Shown: positions 39,078 to 48,800 of the stretch, one piece after another
How positions within the stretch are numbered: position 1 is the stretch's first letter
Layout of the letters: every line of letters begins with the position of its first letter
Source of the DNA: CAVQFB01 sp963711675
Lineage (GTDB): Bacteria > Acidobacteriota > Terriglobia > Terriglobales > Acidobacteriaceae
Assembly: GCA_963711675.1 (NCBI GenBank)
Contig: CAVQFB010000003.1
Location: forward strand, 310,001-374,000
Reading direction: 5' to 3'
Length of the DNA stretch: 64,000 nucleotides
Made by a program: the position numbers and the translations under genes
The notes under the pieces: generated by a model
Databases searched by the model: none
Told to the model about the DNA's origin: nothing
The model's input: the letters and a program-made list of their open reading frames with translations, nothing else

Positions 39078-39650
39078 TTAGACGGGTTCTAATTCGTAGC
39101 CTTCGATCTCAATTGCGACCGAGCGTTGGATCGATTCGATGGAGATGACCAGACTGCGCGGGCCATCTTGCGACAGGATACCTTCCAGGCCGTGGAGACA
39201 GCCGCCTCGAATGCGTACGCGCTGCCCTATCTTCAAGAAGGGGCGGAGGGAGCACGCCACTCTCTGAGACAGGAGAAGCTGCAAGTGCTCGATCTGGCTG
39301 GCTGGAATGGGGAGGGGATCTCCTCCGGTGGCGACGAAGGAGTAGATACCCGCGGTCTGCAGGACGTGCAGACGCTGCTCTTTTGAATCTTCCATGCGCA
39401 CAAATACATAACCCGGGAATAGCGGTACGTAGATTTCCTGGTCGCGGTCGCTCCAGCGGTGCAGCTCCTGCCGAAGGGGAAGAAAACACTCGACGCCTTT
39501 CCGCTGCAACTGCTCAACCACCTTCTTTTCGAAGCGGTAGCGCGTTTGCAGCGCATACCACGACGGTGATATTGCCTCGGCTTCGGTCGCGAGTCGCAGG
39601 CAAGGCTCCGCTGATTCACTCCCACGCCGACTTCTTGACTTGTTTTGCAC
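39078..39650 (-). CDS. NusG-family antiterminator paralogue (RfaH/LoaP/UpxY-like)
   Basis: 190 residues starting at GTG 39650. The NGN domain shows WYALQTRYRFEKKVVEQLQR, CFLPLRQELHRW and VPLFPGYVFVRM. The C-terminal KOW is LKIGQRVRIRGGCLHGLEGI. Specialised NusG paralogues load on RNA polymerase and stop premature termination in long polysaccharide operons. Here it is internal to the operon, after the wzc-like gene, with only its own stop separating it from the WbaP gene. Confidence 0.88.
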   Translation of the reverse strand: MQNKSRSRRGSESAEPCLRLATEAEAISPSWYALQTRYRFEKKVVEQLQRKGVECFLPLRQELHRWSDRDQEIYVPLFPGYVFVRMEDSKEQRLHVLQTAGIYSFVATGGDPLPIPASQIEHLQLLLSQRVACSLRPFLKIGQRVRIRGGCLHGLEGILSQDGPRSLVISIESIQRSVAIEIEGYELEPV

Positions 39651-39794
39651 AGTGTGCCGAGCATCATCTACGCCGAAACGGTGCTACATATCAAACCTAC
39701 CTCTACGCCATCATCACGAAACGGGATGGCCCTCTCACCGAATAGGTAAGATTTCCTGACCCTCGACTCTAAGTAAGCGTCCCTTCCGATAGCC

Positions 39795-40526
39795 TCATAA
39801 CCTCCGATAGAGTCGCTCTGGAATGGGGAATGTCCTTTGGTTCAAGACCGTTCCCAGCAGCCTGGCGTTCATGCTTTGCAGGTTCTGTATGGCTTTTCGG
39901 GCGGCAACGCGTCGAGTACGATTTGCTTCCAGCACGAGAATGATGCCGTCGCACAACTGCCCCAGCAGAGCCGGTTCACTGTAAAGACTGGCGAGGGGTG
40001 CGTGAATGATCGCGAATTCGAAATCGCGGCGAATCTCGGTCAGGGCAAGCCGCAAATGAGTGGTGGAGAGTTTCCGCTGATTGCTACCCAGAAAGTCTCT
40101 CGCGGCCAGAAGCCAGAGATTGCCCGAGATGGGTCGGGCGCCCTTTGCAGACGAATTGACAAGGCGCGGGCGATTTTCGATGTCGGAGTTCTCGAGCAGA
40201 AGCTGGAGCGCAGGCGAACGCGGATTCGCCTCCACGAAGCAAACCTTGCCGGACATTTGGGCTGCCAGATCTCTTCCGACGAGTGCGCAGACCTCGGCAA
40301 CATCGGCAGTGGGGTCTATGCTGCTGAAAACGACTTGACGGACGGGCCTGGGTCCACTGGGCAAGAACAACTGCCGCACCATGCCACGGATTTGCTCGCG
40401 AGCGAAGGTTTCGGGATCCCAAGCGATGGGGGATGGGATCTCAAGGACCGGCTCTTCGGCGACATACGGTTCCGCAACATCTTCGATTGTCGACGGCCGC
40501 AGAATGTCAAGCGTGAGGCTGGTCAT
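39795..40526 (-). CDS. Degenerate BY-kinase/CpsD-like ATPase domain protein
   Basis: 243 residues with the ParA/Wzc-kinase fold pattern: FSSIDPTADVAEVCALVGRDLA, CFVEANPRSPAL, FAIIHAPLASLYSEPALLGQLCDGIILVLEA, and the C-terminal ERLYRRL. The place of Walker A holds SIDPTADVA, without the GKS/T lysine. The Walker A' site reads VEANPRSP rather than DxDxR. It is therefore probably not an active tyrosine kinase and may act as a non-catalytic partner of the Wzz/GumC protein encoded just upstream. Confidence 0.78.
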   Translation of the reverse strand: MTSLTLDILRPSTIEDVAEPYVAEEPVLEIPSPIAWDPETFAREQIRGMVRQLFLPSGPRPVRQVVFSSIDPTADVAEVCALVGRDLAAQMSGKVCFVEANPRSPALQLLLENSDIENRPRLVNSSAKGARPISGNLWLLAARDFLGSNQRKLSTTHLRLALTEIRRDFEFAIIHAPLASLYSEPALLGQLCDGIILVLEANRTRRVAARKAIQNLQSMNARLLGTVLNQRTFPIPERLYRRL

Positions 40527-40532
40527 CGTTCC

Positions 40533-42050
40533 TCACTCACCTGCCGCCGGTAGGAATTTTTCGTAGGCGACGTCGCCGGGGAGCGAAGCCAAGACCTCGG
40601 TGTCGAGAAACGCGACGACTTCGTCGGGCGTGCGAAACGCCGGATCCAGGAAGTCGCGAGCGAATGCCATTCCCGTGCTGCATGCCGCGGCCAGAAACAA
40701 CCCGATCATCGAATAGGTGGCCATCGATCTAGCCGGCAATGCCGGAACGTGGGGCTGCTCGGCGATCAACACGTTGAGAATGCCTCGTTCGTCGAGGGCG
40801 TCGCCGATTCTGGCCTCCTCTCTTTTACGAACATAAAGAAGATAGTTCTCCTCCGCAGTTTTCATGGTGCGGATCAGATTGTCCTGGGTGATGGTGTCTT
40901 CCGCGAGCTGGCGGGCGAGCAGGCGTGAATTTGTCAGCTGCACGCCAGCCGCGCCGGCCCGAGCCTGCAGCCCGCTCAATTCAACCTTCGCCTTCTCAAG
41001 CTCGGTCCTGGCCCACTCGTAGTTGGGATCGCGGTCGGTAGTTTCCTCGCGGATGGGATTCTGTCTCTCCGTGGCGATGGAATCTCTGGCTTCCGCGATT
41101 TGCTGGTCCACTTCCTTGACCAGGCGGTATGACGGCTCATACTTGGTGAGCAACTGGGTTCGCTGTAGTTCGAGTTCGAGGAGCTTCGACTTCATTTTTT
41201 CCATGAGTTGCGGGTTATCAGCCGTGTGCACCTCGGTGGTGGCGCGACGGGGGAGGGAAGGCATTTGCACTTCCAGCACCCGAATCCTTCTTTCGGTTTC
41301 GGCGATCGACAAGCGCAACTGCCGGTAGCTGGCCTCGGCCTCACTCAGCTTTTGCAGTGCGATGTCACGCTCGAGCGCGGCCGACACTACACCTTGTCCG
41401 CGAGTGAAATCCACCAGGCCGGCTTCGGCATCACGCAGGCGCTGGCTGTACTCAGCACTCTGCTGTTCAAAGAAGCGGAATTCTCCCGAGGGCCGGTGTA
41501 CTTCGGTATGTTTTTCCACGTACAACGCTCCCAGAGTTTTCAGCACCTGGGACGCGAGCTCGGGATTGGTGGAGCGGCAACGCACGCCGATCAGATTGGT
41601 TTTGCGTATCGGTTCCACCTGGAGGCGTTTGCCGAGGCGTTGCACGGCCCGGGCAATGCGAGCCTCTTCGTCGTTCCGTCCGAGATGAAGGAAGCTGAGC
41701 GGGCCGCTGGAACTGAGTCCGACGGTCTGCACGACCTTGCGAAGCAAATCCTCATCGCGCAGGAGTTCCACCTCGGAGTTCAACTCTTCCTCGGCGATCT
41801 CCTGCCGAGAGAATTCGGCCGGCGCGGTGGCCTGGGCGGTCACTACGGGGTCCGCACGTCCCCGGCGAACCAGAATCTTCATGTGGGCTTCGTAGTTGGG
41901 GGAGAGCATGGCATAAAGCAAGACAGAGAGAAAAATACCGAAAAAGCAAAACAGAATCAGGCGTCGCTGCCGGAAAAAGACGGCCAGAACGTCGCGCGGG
42001 GTGGGGGAGGGTGTGTCAAACCGTCTGCGGTTTAGAAGAGACTGTTCCAT
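40533..42050 (-). CDS. Wzz/GumC-type chain-length and export protein
   Basis: 505 residues. The first TM helix is LILFCFFGIFLSVLLYAML (about 32-50), followed by the Wzz domain with LVRRGRADP. Long coiled coils occupy the middle (about 200-400), and the second TM helix is near 455-475 (YSMIGLFLAAACSTGMAFAR). It lacks the cytoplasmic kinase domain, matching the separate ATPase gene downstream. It would control chain length and join inner-membrane assembly to the Wza pore. It is 221 bases downstream of the wza-like gene. Confidence 0.9.
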   Translation of the reverse strand: MEQSLLNRRRFDTPSPTPRDVLAVFFRQRRLILFCFFGIFLSVLLYAMLSPNYEAHMKILVRRGRADPVVTAQATAPAEFSRQEIAEEELNSEVELLRDEDLLRKVVQTVGLSSSGPLSFLHLGRNDEEARIARAVQRLGKRLQVEPIRKTNLIGVRCRSTNPELASQVLKTLGALYVEKHTEVHRPSGEFRFFEQQSAEYSQRLRDAEAGLVDFTRGQGVVSAALERDIALQKLSEAEASYRQLRLSIAETERRIRVLEVQMPSLPRRATTEVHTADNPQLMEKMKSKLLELELQRTQLLTKYEPSYRLVKEVDQQIAEARDSIATERQNPIREETTDRDPNYEWARTELEKAKVELSGLQARAGAAGVQLTNSRLLARQLAEDTITQDNLIRTMKTAEENYLLYVRKREEARIGDALDERGILNVLIAEQPHVPALPARSMATYSMIGLFLAAACSTGMAFARDFLDPAFRTPDEVVAFLDTEVLASLPGDVAYEKFLPAAGE

Positions 42051-42271
42051 CGTAGAAAACCACCGGCCGTCGACAAAACCTCGAAAAATGGCGCGGGGCC
42101 TAAGAGCGCTGGACGCGAACTCACTTCCAAAGGGCTGAGACCGTACATCCTGCGGTCCCGGTTACAAATGTCCCATTGGCCGCAACGACCGTTCTCCCGC
42201 ACACTCCTCGGCCCCACGTGTTACAACTCGAGCCTTCGTCACCTCCTCAAGTAATGTTCCACCTCTGAGAT

Positions 42272-43180
42272 TCAGAACTGCGCCGAGTTCATATACATGC
42301 CCAAAGTTGGAAGCGGCAGATATTTGCGTATCTTGGAGACCGTGCTTTGCGGCACAAACAGCATGTCACCCGGCCTGAGATGCGGATCTTCGCCCAGCGT
42401 GTGATGATTCAGCATTTTCTTGATGTCCACCACCCTTGCTTCCACTAAATCGTCAGACACACGGCGAAAAAGCAGCACCTGGGAATGCCGGGCCTGCTGG
42501 GAGAAACCTCCCGCAATCGCTACCGCTTCCGTAATCGTAGTATCAGTGCGAAGTTCGTACTTGCCCGGGCGCGTCACCTCGCCCGCGGCGATGAAGTAAG
42601 GCTTGTCGAAATCCTTCAGCTCGACCGTCACCTCCGGATCGTGTAGCGAGCCGGCATAGGCCTGCCGAAGCCGGTCCTCCAGCTCGGGCAGCGTGCGTCC
42701 TTCGGCATAAATGCTTCCGATTGCTCTGAGACGGATGAAGCCGTCCGGCTGAACGCTCACTGTCTGGTTGAATTCGGATGAAAAGGTGAAAACGATATCC
42801 ACCACATCACTTTTGTGAAGCCGGTAGAGCGGGCGGCGCTCCCCTCCGAGTGCAGGTTTTCCCGTTCCGTCCGCCCCACCAGGTTGCGTGGTTTCCGTTC
42901 CAGGTGTCCCCAAGCCTCCCCAGTTCTCGCTCGGCTGGGAATGCTTCGCCGGTATCCCCCAAGCGCGCGATGGCGTCTGGAGTTCAGGCACGCGTCCAAC
43001 GTCCATGTCCGGCTTTTGTTCCTGGGTTACGGCCACCACTGACATCAGCTGCAGGAAGATTCCGGCAGCTATAAGCCACGAAATGGAACAAGAGCACCTC
43101 GATGCTTTTTGCGGCTGGTCCCGACGGAGGTCCCACTGCTGACTACGAGTTCCGTCGATTGCTCTTATTCCTTCGTGCAC
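42272..43180 (-). CDS. Polysaccharide export outer-membrane protein (Wza-like)
   Basis: 302 residues. A hydrophobic export signal spans WLIAAGIFLQLMSVVAV. After a Pro/Gly-rich linker comes the PES domain (LYRLHKSDVVDIVFTFSSEF, TVSVQPDGFIRLRAIGSIYA). A SLBB domain follows (KPYFIAAGEVTRPGKYELRT, ITEAVAIAGGF) and a second SLBB-like end (HLRPGDMLFVPQS). It is the first gene of the exopolysaccharide operon, and the promoter must lie in 43181-43683. The first 25 residues are hydrophilic, so a later start is possible. Confidence 0.9.
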   Translation of the reverse strand: MHEGIRAIDGTRSQQWDLRRDQPQKASRCSCSISWLIAAGIFLQLMSVVAVTQEQKPDMDVGRVPELQTPSRAWGIPAKHSQPSENWGGLGTPGTETTQPGGADGTGKPALGGERRPLYRLHKSDVVDIVFTFSSEFNQTVSVQPDGFIRLRAIGSIYAEGRTLPELEDRLRQAYAGSLHDPEVTVELKDFDKPYFIAAGEVTRPGKYELRTDTTITEAVAIAGGFSQQARHSQVLLFRRVSDDLVEARVVDIKKMLNHHTLGEDPHLRPGDMLFVPQSTVSKIRKYLPLPTLGMYMNSAQF

Positions 43181-43683
43181 GGTCGAAACTTAGATGGAAG
43201 AATCCCGGTCAACAAGTCATGGGAAGTGTTGTCAACAAAAGTAGGCTGTGGTGACAGTAGCTGTGGAAATCTGGTCATCATCCGCGCCGATGGACGTGAA
43301 ACGGCCTTCGAGTTGCCAATCAGGTCATGGAAAACGTGGAGGCCAACGATTGAATCCGGCGGCTGCGTCGGGTACTAGCGTGGGCGCCACGAAAGTAGAC
43401 TGACCCGGAGGCCGGAGCGGTATCGATTTACGTTGAATCTGTTCAACCAAGACGTTAACTGTGAAAAGACCCCTGGAGTTGCATCACGTTGCGCCGACAT
43501 CTCGCCGAGGGTCGGCAACATTTCGGCACCGGGTTCCTTCGTCCAGCGGCTCAAAAACCCGAAGCGCTAAGCCATCACGAAATTGGGTGATTGCCGGACA
43601 TGCTTCATGAGTCACCTGTGAATAGAATCCGGGGATCGTTTCAGCCCTTTAAATCGTTTCAGCCCTTTAAGAGGTCGCCACTG
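43181..43683. other. Divergent control region between wza and the LuxR-type gene
   Basis: 503 bases with no other gene. The region is expected to hold the promoter of the exopolysaccharide operon. I found no sigma-54 site with the required GG-N10-GC spacing and no terminator-like leader. An 18-base tandem duplication lies at 43635-43670. Confidence 0.5.
43635..43670. repeat. Exact tandem duplication of an 18-base unit
   Basis: atcgtttcagccctttaa occurs twice in succession with no mismatch, ending 13 bases before the LuxR start ATG 43684. Being 36 bases long and next to the ribosome site, it could affect expression of the regulator. Confidence 0.85.
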
Positions 43684-44385
43684 ATGCCGTCGTCTCCGCG
43701 CAACAAGCAACATGTCTTGGTGGCCGATTCGAACCGGATGCAATCGCAACTCCTGGTCGACGCCTTGCACCGGCGTCGTGAGTTCCATGTATCGGCGTGC
43801 ATTCTTGACGCCGACGCGATCCTGACCACACTGGCAGCGTCGTTGCCCGCGCATGTGATCCTGTTAGCCCTCGACCAGCACGAGGCGCAGCCCACGGCGA
43901 TGGTCCGGCGCGTCCACATCGCGTATCCGGAGATCCCCAAAGTTCTGTTAGTGGAGTCCTACGATCGTCAACTCGTGGTGGACGCTTTCCGTTCGGGGGC
44001 CAAGGGCATTTTCTGCTTTACGAGGGCGCCATTCCGGGCGCTTTGCCGGTGTATCCTGCGCGTGGGCCATGGCGAAATTTGGGTCAATACGGAACAGCTT
44101 CAGTTTCTGATCGACGTGATAACCCAGGTGCCATCTTTGCGAGTGGTAAACGCCCGGGGGGACCAGCTTCTGACTCCACGAGAGGAGCAGGTGGTGGCGC
44201 TCGTGGCGGAGGGTTTGAGTAATCGCGACGTCGCAAAGGAACTCAGACTGAGCGAGCACACTGTGAAGAAATACCTTTTTCGCATCTTTGACAAGCTGGG
44301 AATCTCGACGCGGGTCGAGCTCGTTCTATATGTGGTCAACCATGGAGACAGCCGCTTAGCCGAGTGGCTGCCTGCTGGATCCTGA
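43684..44385 (+). CDS. LuxR-type regulator with degenerate receiver, divergent from the exopolysaccharide operon
   Basis: 233 residues from ATG 43684 (agagg nine bases upstream). The frame extends earlier to 43591 only through the tandem repeat. The receiver-like part reads VLVADSNRMQ at strand 1 and AHVILLALDQH at strand 3: Ala62 stands at the usual phosphoacceptor Asp position. The conserved Lys region is GIFCFTRAP. The HTH is complete (LLTPREEQVVALVAEGLSNR, then LSEHTVKKYLFRIFDKLGIS). Probably a phosphorylation-independent regulator of the adjacent operon, by position only. Confidence 0.88.
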   Translation: MPSSPRNKQHVLVADSNRMQSQLLVDALHRRREFHVSACILDADAILTTLAASLPAHVILLALDQHEAQPTAMVRRVHIAYPEIPKVLLVESYDRQLVVDAFRSGAKGIFCFTRAPFRALCRCILRVGHGEIWVNTEQLQFLIDVITQVPSLRVVNARGDQLLTPREEQVVALVAEGLSNRDVAKELRLSEHTVKKYLFRIFDKLGISTRVELVLYVVNHGDSRLAEWLPAGS

Positions 44386-45762
44386 AGGCACTCGAAGAGA
44401 GGAATTGCTCCACCATGCGGCGGCAAGCACGAAAACTACGGGGTAGCATTCCAGAGTGTAGCGAGGCTCCGGATTCTCGAGGGAGCCAAGAAAGAGAGAG
44501 CGAAGGACGACATAGGTAAGCAATAGACCGACGAACGAAATCTGGCGCCAGCGAGCGAGGCCAGCGAAGGCGACAGCCAGGTATCCAAGGCCTATCAGCC
44601 CGAACGCTACGGACGCGGCCGACCACTTTGGATCGTCGTTAAACTCCCACCAGCGCGGATCGGATGGCAGCAGTTCGGTTCGCGGCCGCATCCACATGTC
44701 GGCAATCCTCAATGCCGGAAGCCATAGGTAGTAGCGCAATCGGCCAGCGCGAATTCGCTCCTCAGCCAGAGTCGCGAACTGGGCATCGAGCTCCGGCGTC
44801 ACGCGGAGCAGCTGGTTGTATTGGTTCAGCAAGTCGTAGGTTTGCTCTCGTTGCTGTGCCGAGTCGAAAGCTCTGGACGGCACTTTGGCCGGATCGACGG
44901 CCTCGCCCGGAATGTTCCAGTAGATTTCCTCGACCGAGACATAGTCCACCATCCAGGTTTTGACCCAGCGATTCAATCCACGAGAAACCAGTTCCTCGTC
45001 CTCGTTCGCGTAGCGAGGCGCCAAAGGCTGAAACCGATGGAGCGTACGGAAATTACGGATCGTCCACGGAACGAGAGGAGCAACTGCGACCAGGGTGAAT
45101 AGGAGGGTGCGGCTGAACAAGGTTAGGGCTGGTTTGCCAGCGCGAACGCTCCGCAGCCAGACAAAGGCTACATATAGGCCGATCGCCCCAAGAAGCATGG
45201 CTCCATCCGGGCGGAGAAGAATCGCAGCCGCCACTGCCGCGCCGCAACCTACCCACAACCATGTGCTGTTTCCATCGAGCTTCTCTAACCCGGCGACGGC
45301 AAGGTCGAAGGCCAAAGCGGTGAAGAATATCTCCAGCGTTTCGGTGAGGGCGGCGCCGGCATAGTTCGCCAGAAATGGGCAGACCGCGGCCAGCAGAAAC
45401 GCCGCTTTGGCGGCACGGGGAGACAAGGCGCGCCTGGCCAGATCGGCGACCAACCAGCATGTTCCAATGTCGACGACTAATTGCAGGAGCAGGACCGCTC
45501 GAAAATTGTCCAACCCGAAAATTGCGAAAACGAGAGCAAGGAAAGCGGGATACCCGGGCAACCGTGTCAACGTGGGAACCACGATTCCGTTTTCGGTAAG
45601 GCCATAGATGCCGTGCTGAAGCCAGTTTTTGGCGATATCGGCGTAGAGCCTGGAATCATCCGTGATCGACGGGAGCCACAGGACAAAGGCAAGTCGCAAC
45701 GCTACGCCTGCGAGGGTGGCGATCAGAAAGAAGCGGAAATGTTGGCGCACGAGGTCGCGCAC
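44356..45762 (-). CDS. GT39-like membrane glycosyltransferase (dolichyl/undecaprenyl-phosphate sugar dependent)
   Basis: 468 residues with an N-terminal helix (FLIATLAGVALRLAFVLWLP), a DDSRLYADIAKNWLQHGIYG loop containing the acidic pair expected in GT39/ArnT-type enzymes, RLPGYPAFLALVFA, and about ten further helices. The large C-terminal loop is followed by two or three helices. These enzymes move a sugar from a polyprenyl-phosphate to a protein or lipid on the periplasmic side. It overlaps the LuxR gene end by 30 bases, convergently. Confidence 0.85.
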   Translation of the reverse strand: MRDLVRQHFRFFLIATLAGVALRLAFVLWLPSITDDSRLYADIAKNWLQHGIYGLTENGIVVPTLTRLPGYPAFLALVFAIFGLDNFRAVLLLQLVVDIGTCWLVADLARRALSPRAAKAAFLLAAVCPFLANYAGAALTETLEIFFTALAFDLAVAGLEKLDGNSTWLWVGCGAAVAAAILLRPDGAMLLGAIGLYVAFVWLRSVRAGKPALTLFSRTLLFTLVAVAPLVPWTIRNFRTLHRFQPLAPRYANEDEELVSRGLNRWVKTWMVDYVSVEEIYWNIPGEAVDPAKVPSRAFDSAQQREQTYDLLNQYNQLLRVTPELDAQFATLAEERIRAGRLRYYLWLPALRIADMWMRPRTELLPSDPRWWEFNDDPKWSAASVAFGLIGLGYLAVAFAGLARWRQISFVGLLLTYVVLRSLFLGSLENPEPRYTLECYPVVFVLAAAWWSNSSLRVPSGSSRQPLG

Positions 45763-45896
45763 ACCTGACTATAGCGTTTTTCCCAGGCTCTTCCTATGAG
45801 CGTTTGGCTTCGCCGCGGCTCTAGAGGCGGCGTTCAAGGTGTAAACCGCGTTTGACCCCCCGCCGCGCGCATCTTACGATGATAGGCTAAGAGATA

Positions 45897-48800
45897 ATGT
45901 CCAAGCCCATCTTCTACGATCCGCGACGTGCCCGCTGGAAGCGCCTCAGGCGACTGTTTGACGTGCTGGGCGTGACCATCACGCTGTTGATCGTGTTTTT
46001 CATTCGCAGCGCCGTCAAGAGCGAGAGCCTTCCCGACCTACTGCTTCCGCAGCAAAAACGTCCGTATCACGCCCTAAAGGAGAAAGAAAAAGAAAAGGCC
46101 AAGGAACGTCGGCGCCTGGCGGCGCACCGTTCCCATCGCAAGTCAAACCTGGCGCCATCCCTGGTCAAGCTGAATGCCGAGGAAGGTATCCGCGCAGCCT
46201 ACTATGTGCCGTACGACGCCGCCAGTTTCTCGTCCCTGCGCGAATACGCACACCAGATCGACCTGCTTTTCCCTGCCTGGCTCGAGATTCTGAGCCCGGA
46301 CGGCCACTTGCAAGCGGTAGATGAGCAAACGAACAAGCCCTTCGATGTGATCCAGGGAGGGAACGTTCGTCCGGTGGACGACAAAGTTATGCCGTTCCTG
46401 AGGTCAGAAGATACGGACATGGACGTCTTCCCGATGGTTCAGAACTTTAATGGCGTGGACTTCGATCCCAAGATTGCCGAGTTTCTGAACAGCAAAGAAG
46501 GCCATGACCGCTTTCGCCGCGAAATCGCAACCTTTCTGGCGACTGACAGGTATGGCGGGTTGATGGTCGACTTCGAGTCGTTTCCGAAGAGTGCCCAAAA
46601 AGGCTATGTGACGCTGCTGGGCGAACTTGCCGAGGACTTGCACGCCAAGGGCATGAAGCTCTACATCAGCGGGCAGGCGCGGAACTCTGACTACGACTAT
46701 GCCGCCATCTCGGCGGTGGTCGACGGCGTCGTCCTCATGAACTACGACGAGCACTATCCCGGTGGCACACCGGGGCCCGTGGCATCGCAAGACTGGTTCG
46801 TGGACAACCTGCGCGATGCGGAGAAGGTTATCCCCAAAGACAAGCTCATCTGTGCGCTGGCGAACTATGGATACGACTGGGTTTTGAAGCCGAAGAAGGG
46901 CAAGCTGCCGGCGGGCCTGACTGACAGCAACGTTTCGGTGCAGGACGCCTGGCTGGCGGCACGCGATTCGGAAGAGGATATCGATTTCGATGGGGACGCG
47001 CTCAATCCCCATTTCAGCTATCTGGATGAAAACGAAATCCAGCATGATGTCTGGTTCCTCGACGCGGTAACCGCGCTGAACGAGATGCGATCTGCCCAAG
47101 CCCTGGGCATCAAGACGTTTGCCCTGTGGCGGCTGGGTTCCGAAGACCGATCCCTGTGGCGGGTGTGGGATGTTCCCGCGGAAGTGGGGGCATCGGAGAA
47201 GCTAAAGGATGTTCCTCCGGGGCAGGACGTAGATATGGAAGGGCACGGAGAGATTCTCCGCATCGAGGGACGCCCAGCCAATGGCCAGCGCGATATCACG
47301 GTCGACAGGGCCACTACGCTCATTACGGACCAGAGCTTCAAATCCTTGCCGCAGCCCTACCGCGTAGCCAGATACGGATCAAGCTCCAACAAACTGGCGA
47401 TTACTTTTGACGACGGCCCCGATCCTCAGTGGACCCCCAAAATCCTGGACGTGCTGAAACGCGAACATGCGCAGGCGACTTTCTTCCTGATCGGGATTCA
47501 AGCGGATAAATTTGGCGCTATTACGAAGCGCATCTACAACGAAGGTCACGAGGTCGGCAATCACACCTTTACGCATCCCGACATCAGCAACATTTCTCCG
47601 ACGTTCATGAAGCTGGAGCTGAACCTGACGGAGAGACTCTTCGCCAGCCGCCTGGGTATCCGCACGATTCTGTTCCGGCCGCCATACTCGGTTGACCAGG
47701 AGCCGGATACCGAAGATCAGGTGCGGCCGCTCGAACTGACCCAAAGCATGGGCTACGTCACGATCGGGGACAAAATTGACCCCAACGACTGGCGCGACAA
47801 TCCGCGTCGGACGGCCGAGCAGATAACGGCTGACGTTCTGGCTCATTTACCCCCCTGCGCCCCCAACGACCAGCGTTGCGGGAACATTCTTCTCCTGCAC
47901 GATGGGGGCGGTGATCGCCGGGAAACGGTTCGCGCGCTAGGAATGATCATCGAAGGATGCCGCGCGCGAGGCTTCGAGATCGTTCCCGTTTATGAACTGT
48001 TGAATAAGACTCGTGCTGATGTGATGCCACCTATTCCTGCCAACGAACGATGGGCGGCGCGTCTGAATTCGGTGGGCTTCTGGATGTTCGATGCCAGCAT
48101 AACCGCCATCACCTGGATCTTCTTCCTCGGCGATCTGCTGATGACGGGAAGGCTGCTCTTCATCGGCATCTCGGCCGTTTACGACCGCGTGCGCTCGCGC
48201 GTATATGGCACACCGGCCGAGCTGGCAGCCTACAAACCAAAGGTTGCGGTTCTCATTCCCGCTTACAACGAAGAGAAGGTCATCCAACGCACGGTGCAGT
48301 CGGTGCTCGGCTCGAAGTACCCGTACCTGCGCGTGATCGTGATTGACGACGGTTCGAAGGACAGAACGCTTGAGGTCGCCCGGACCGCTTTTGCGGCAGA
48401 AGAAGCCCGGGGCCAGGTGCTGATCCTGACCAAGCGAAACTCGGGCAAGGCGGACGCTCTCAACTTCGGGTTGGAGCATCTCCAGGACGAGGAGGTTTTC
48501 GTCGGTATCGACGCCGATACCGTCATTGCGCCCGACGCCATCTCGCGCCTGGTACCGCATTTTCTGAACCCGAAGGTCGGGGCGGTTGCCGGGAATGCGA
48601 AGGTAGGAAATCGAGTCAATCTCTGGACGCGCTGGCAGGCGCTGGAATACGTAACCAGCCAGAATTTTGAGAGGCGAGCCCTCAACACACTGGGCGCGGT
48701 GAGCGTCGTTCCGGGAGCGATTGGGGCATGGCGCGTGTCTGCCGTGCGTGAGGCGGGTGCGTACCACACCGACACGGTTGCCGAGGATGCGGACCTAACC

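Noticed and set aside
43181..43683. Sigma-54 promoter for the exopolysaccharide operon
   Set aside because: The best candidate (GGTGCC...TTGCC on the minus strand near 43525) has the wrong GG-GC spacing.
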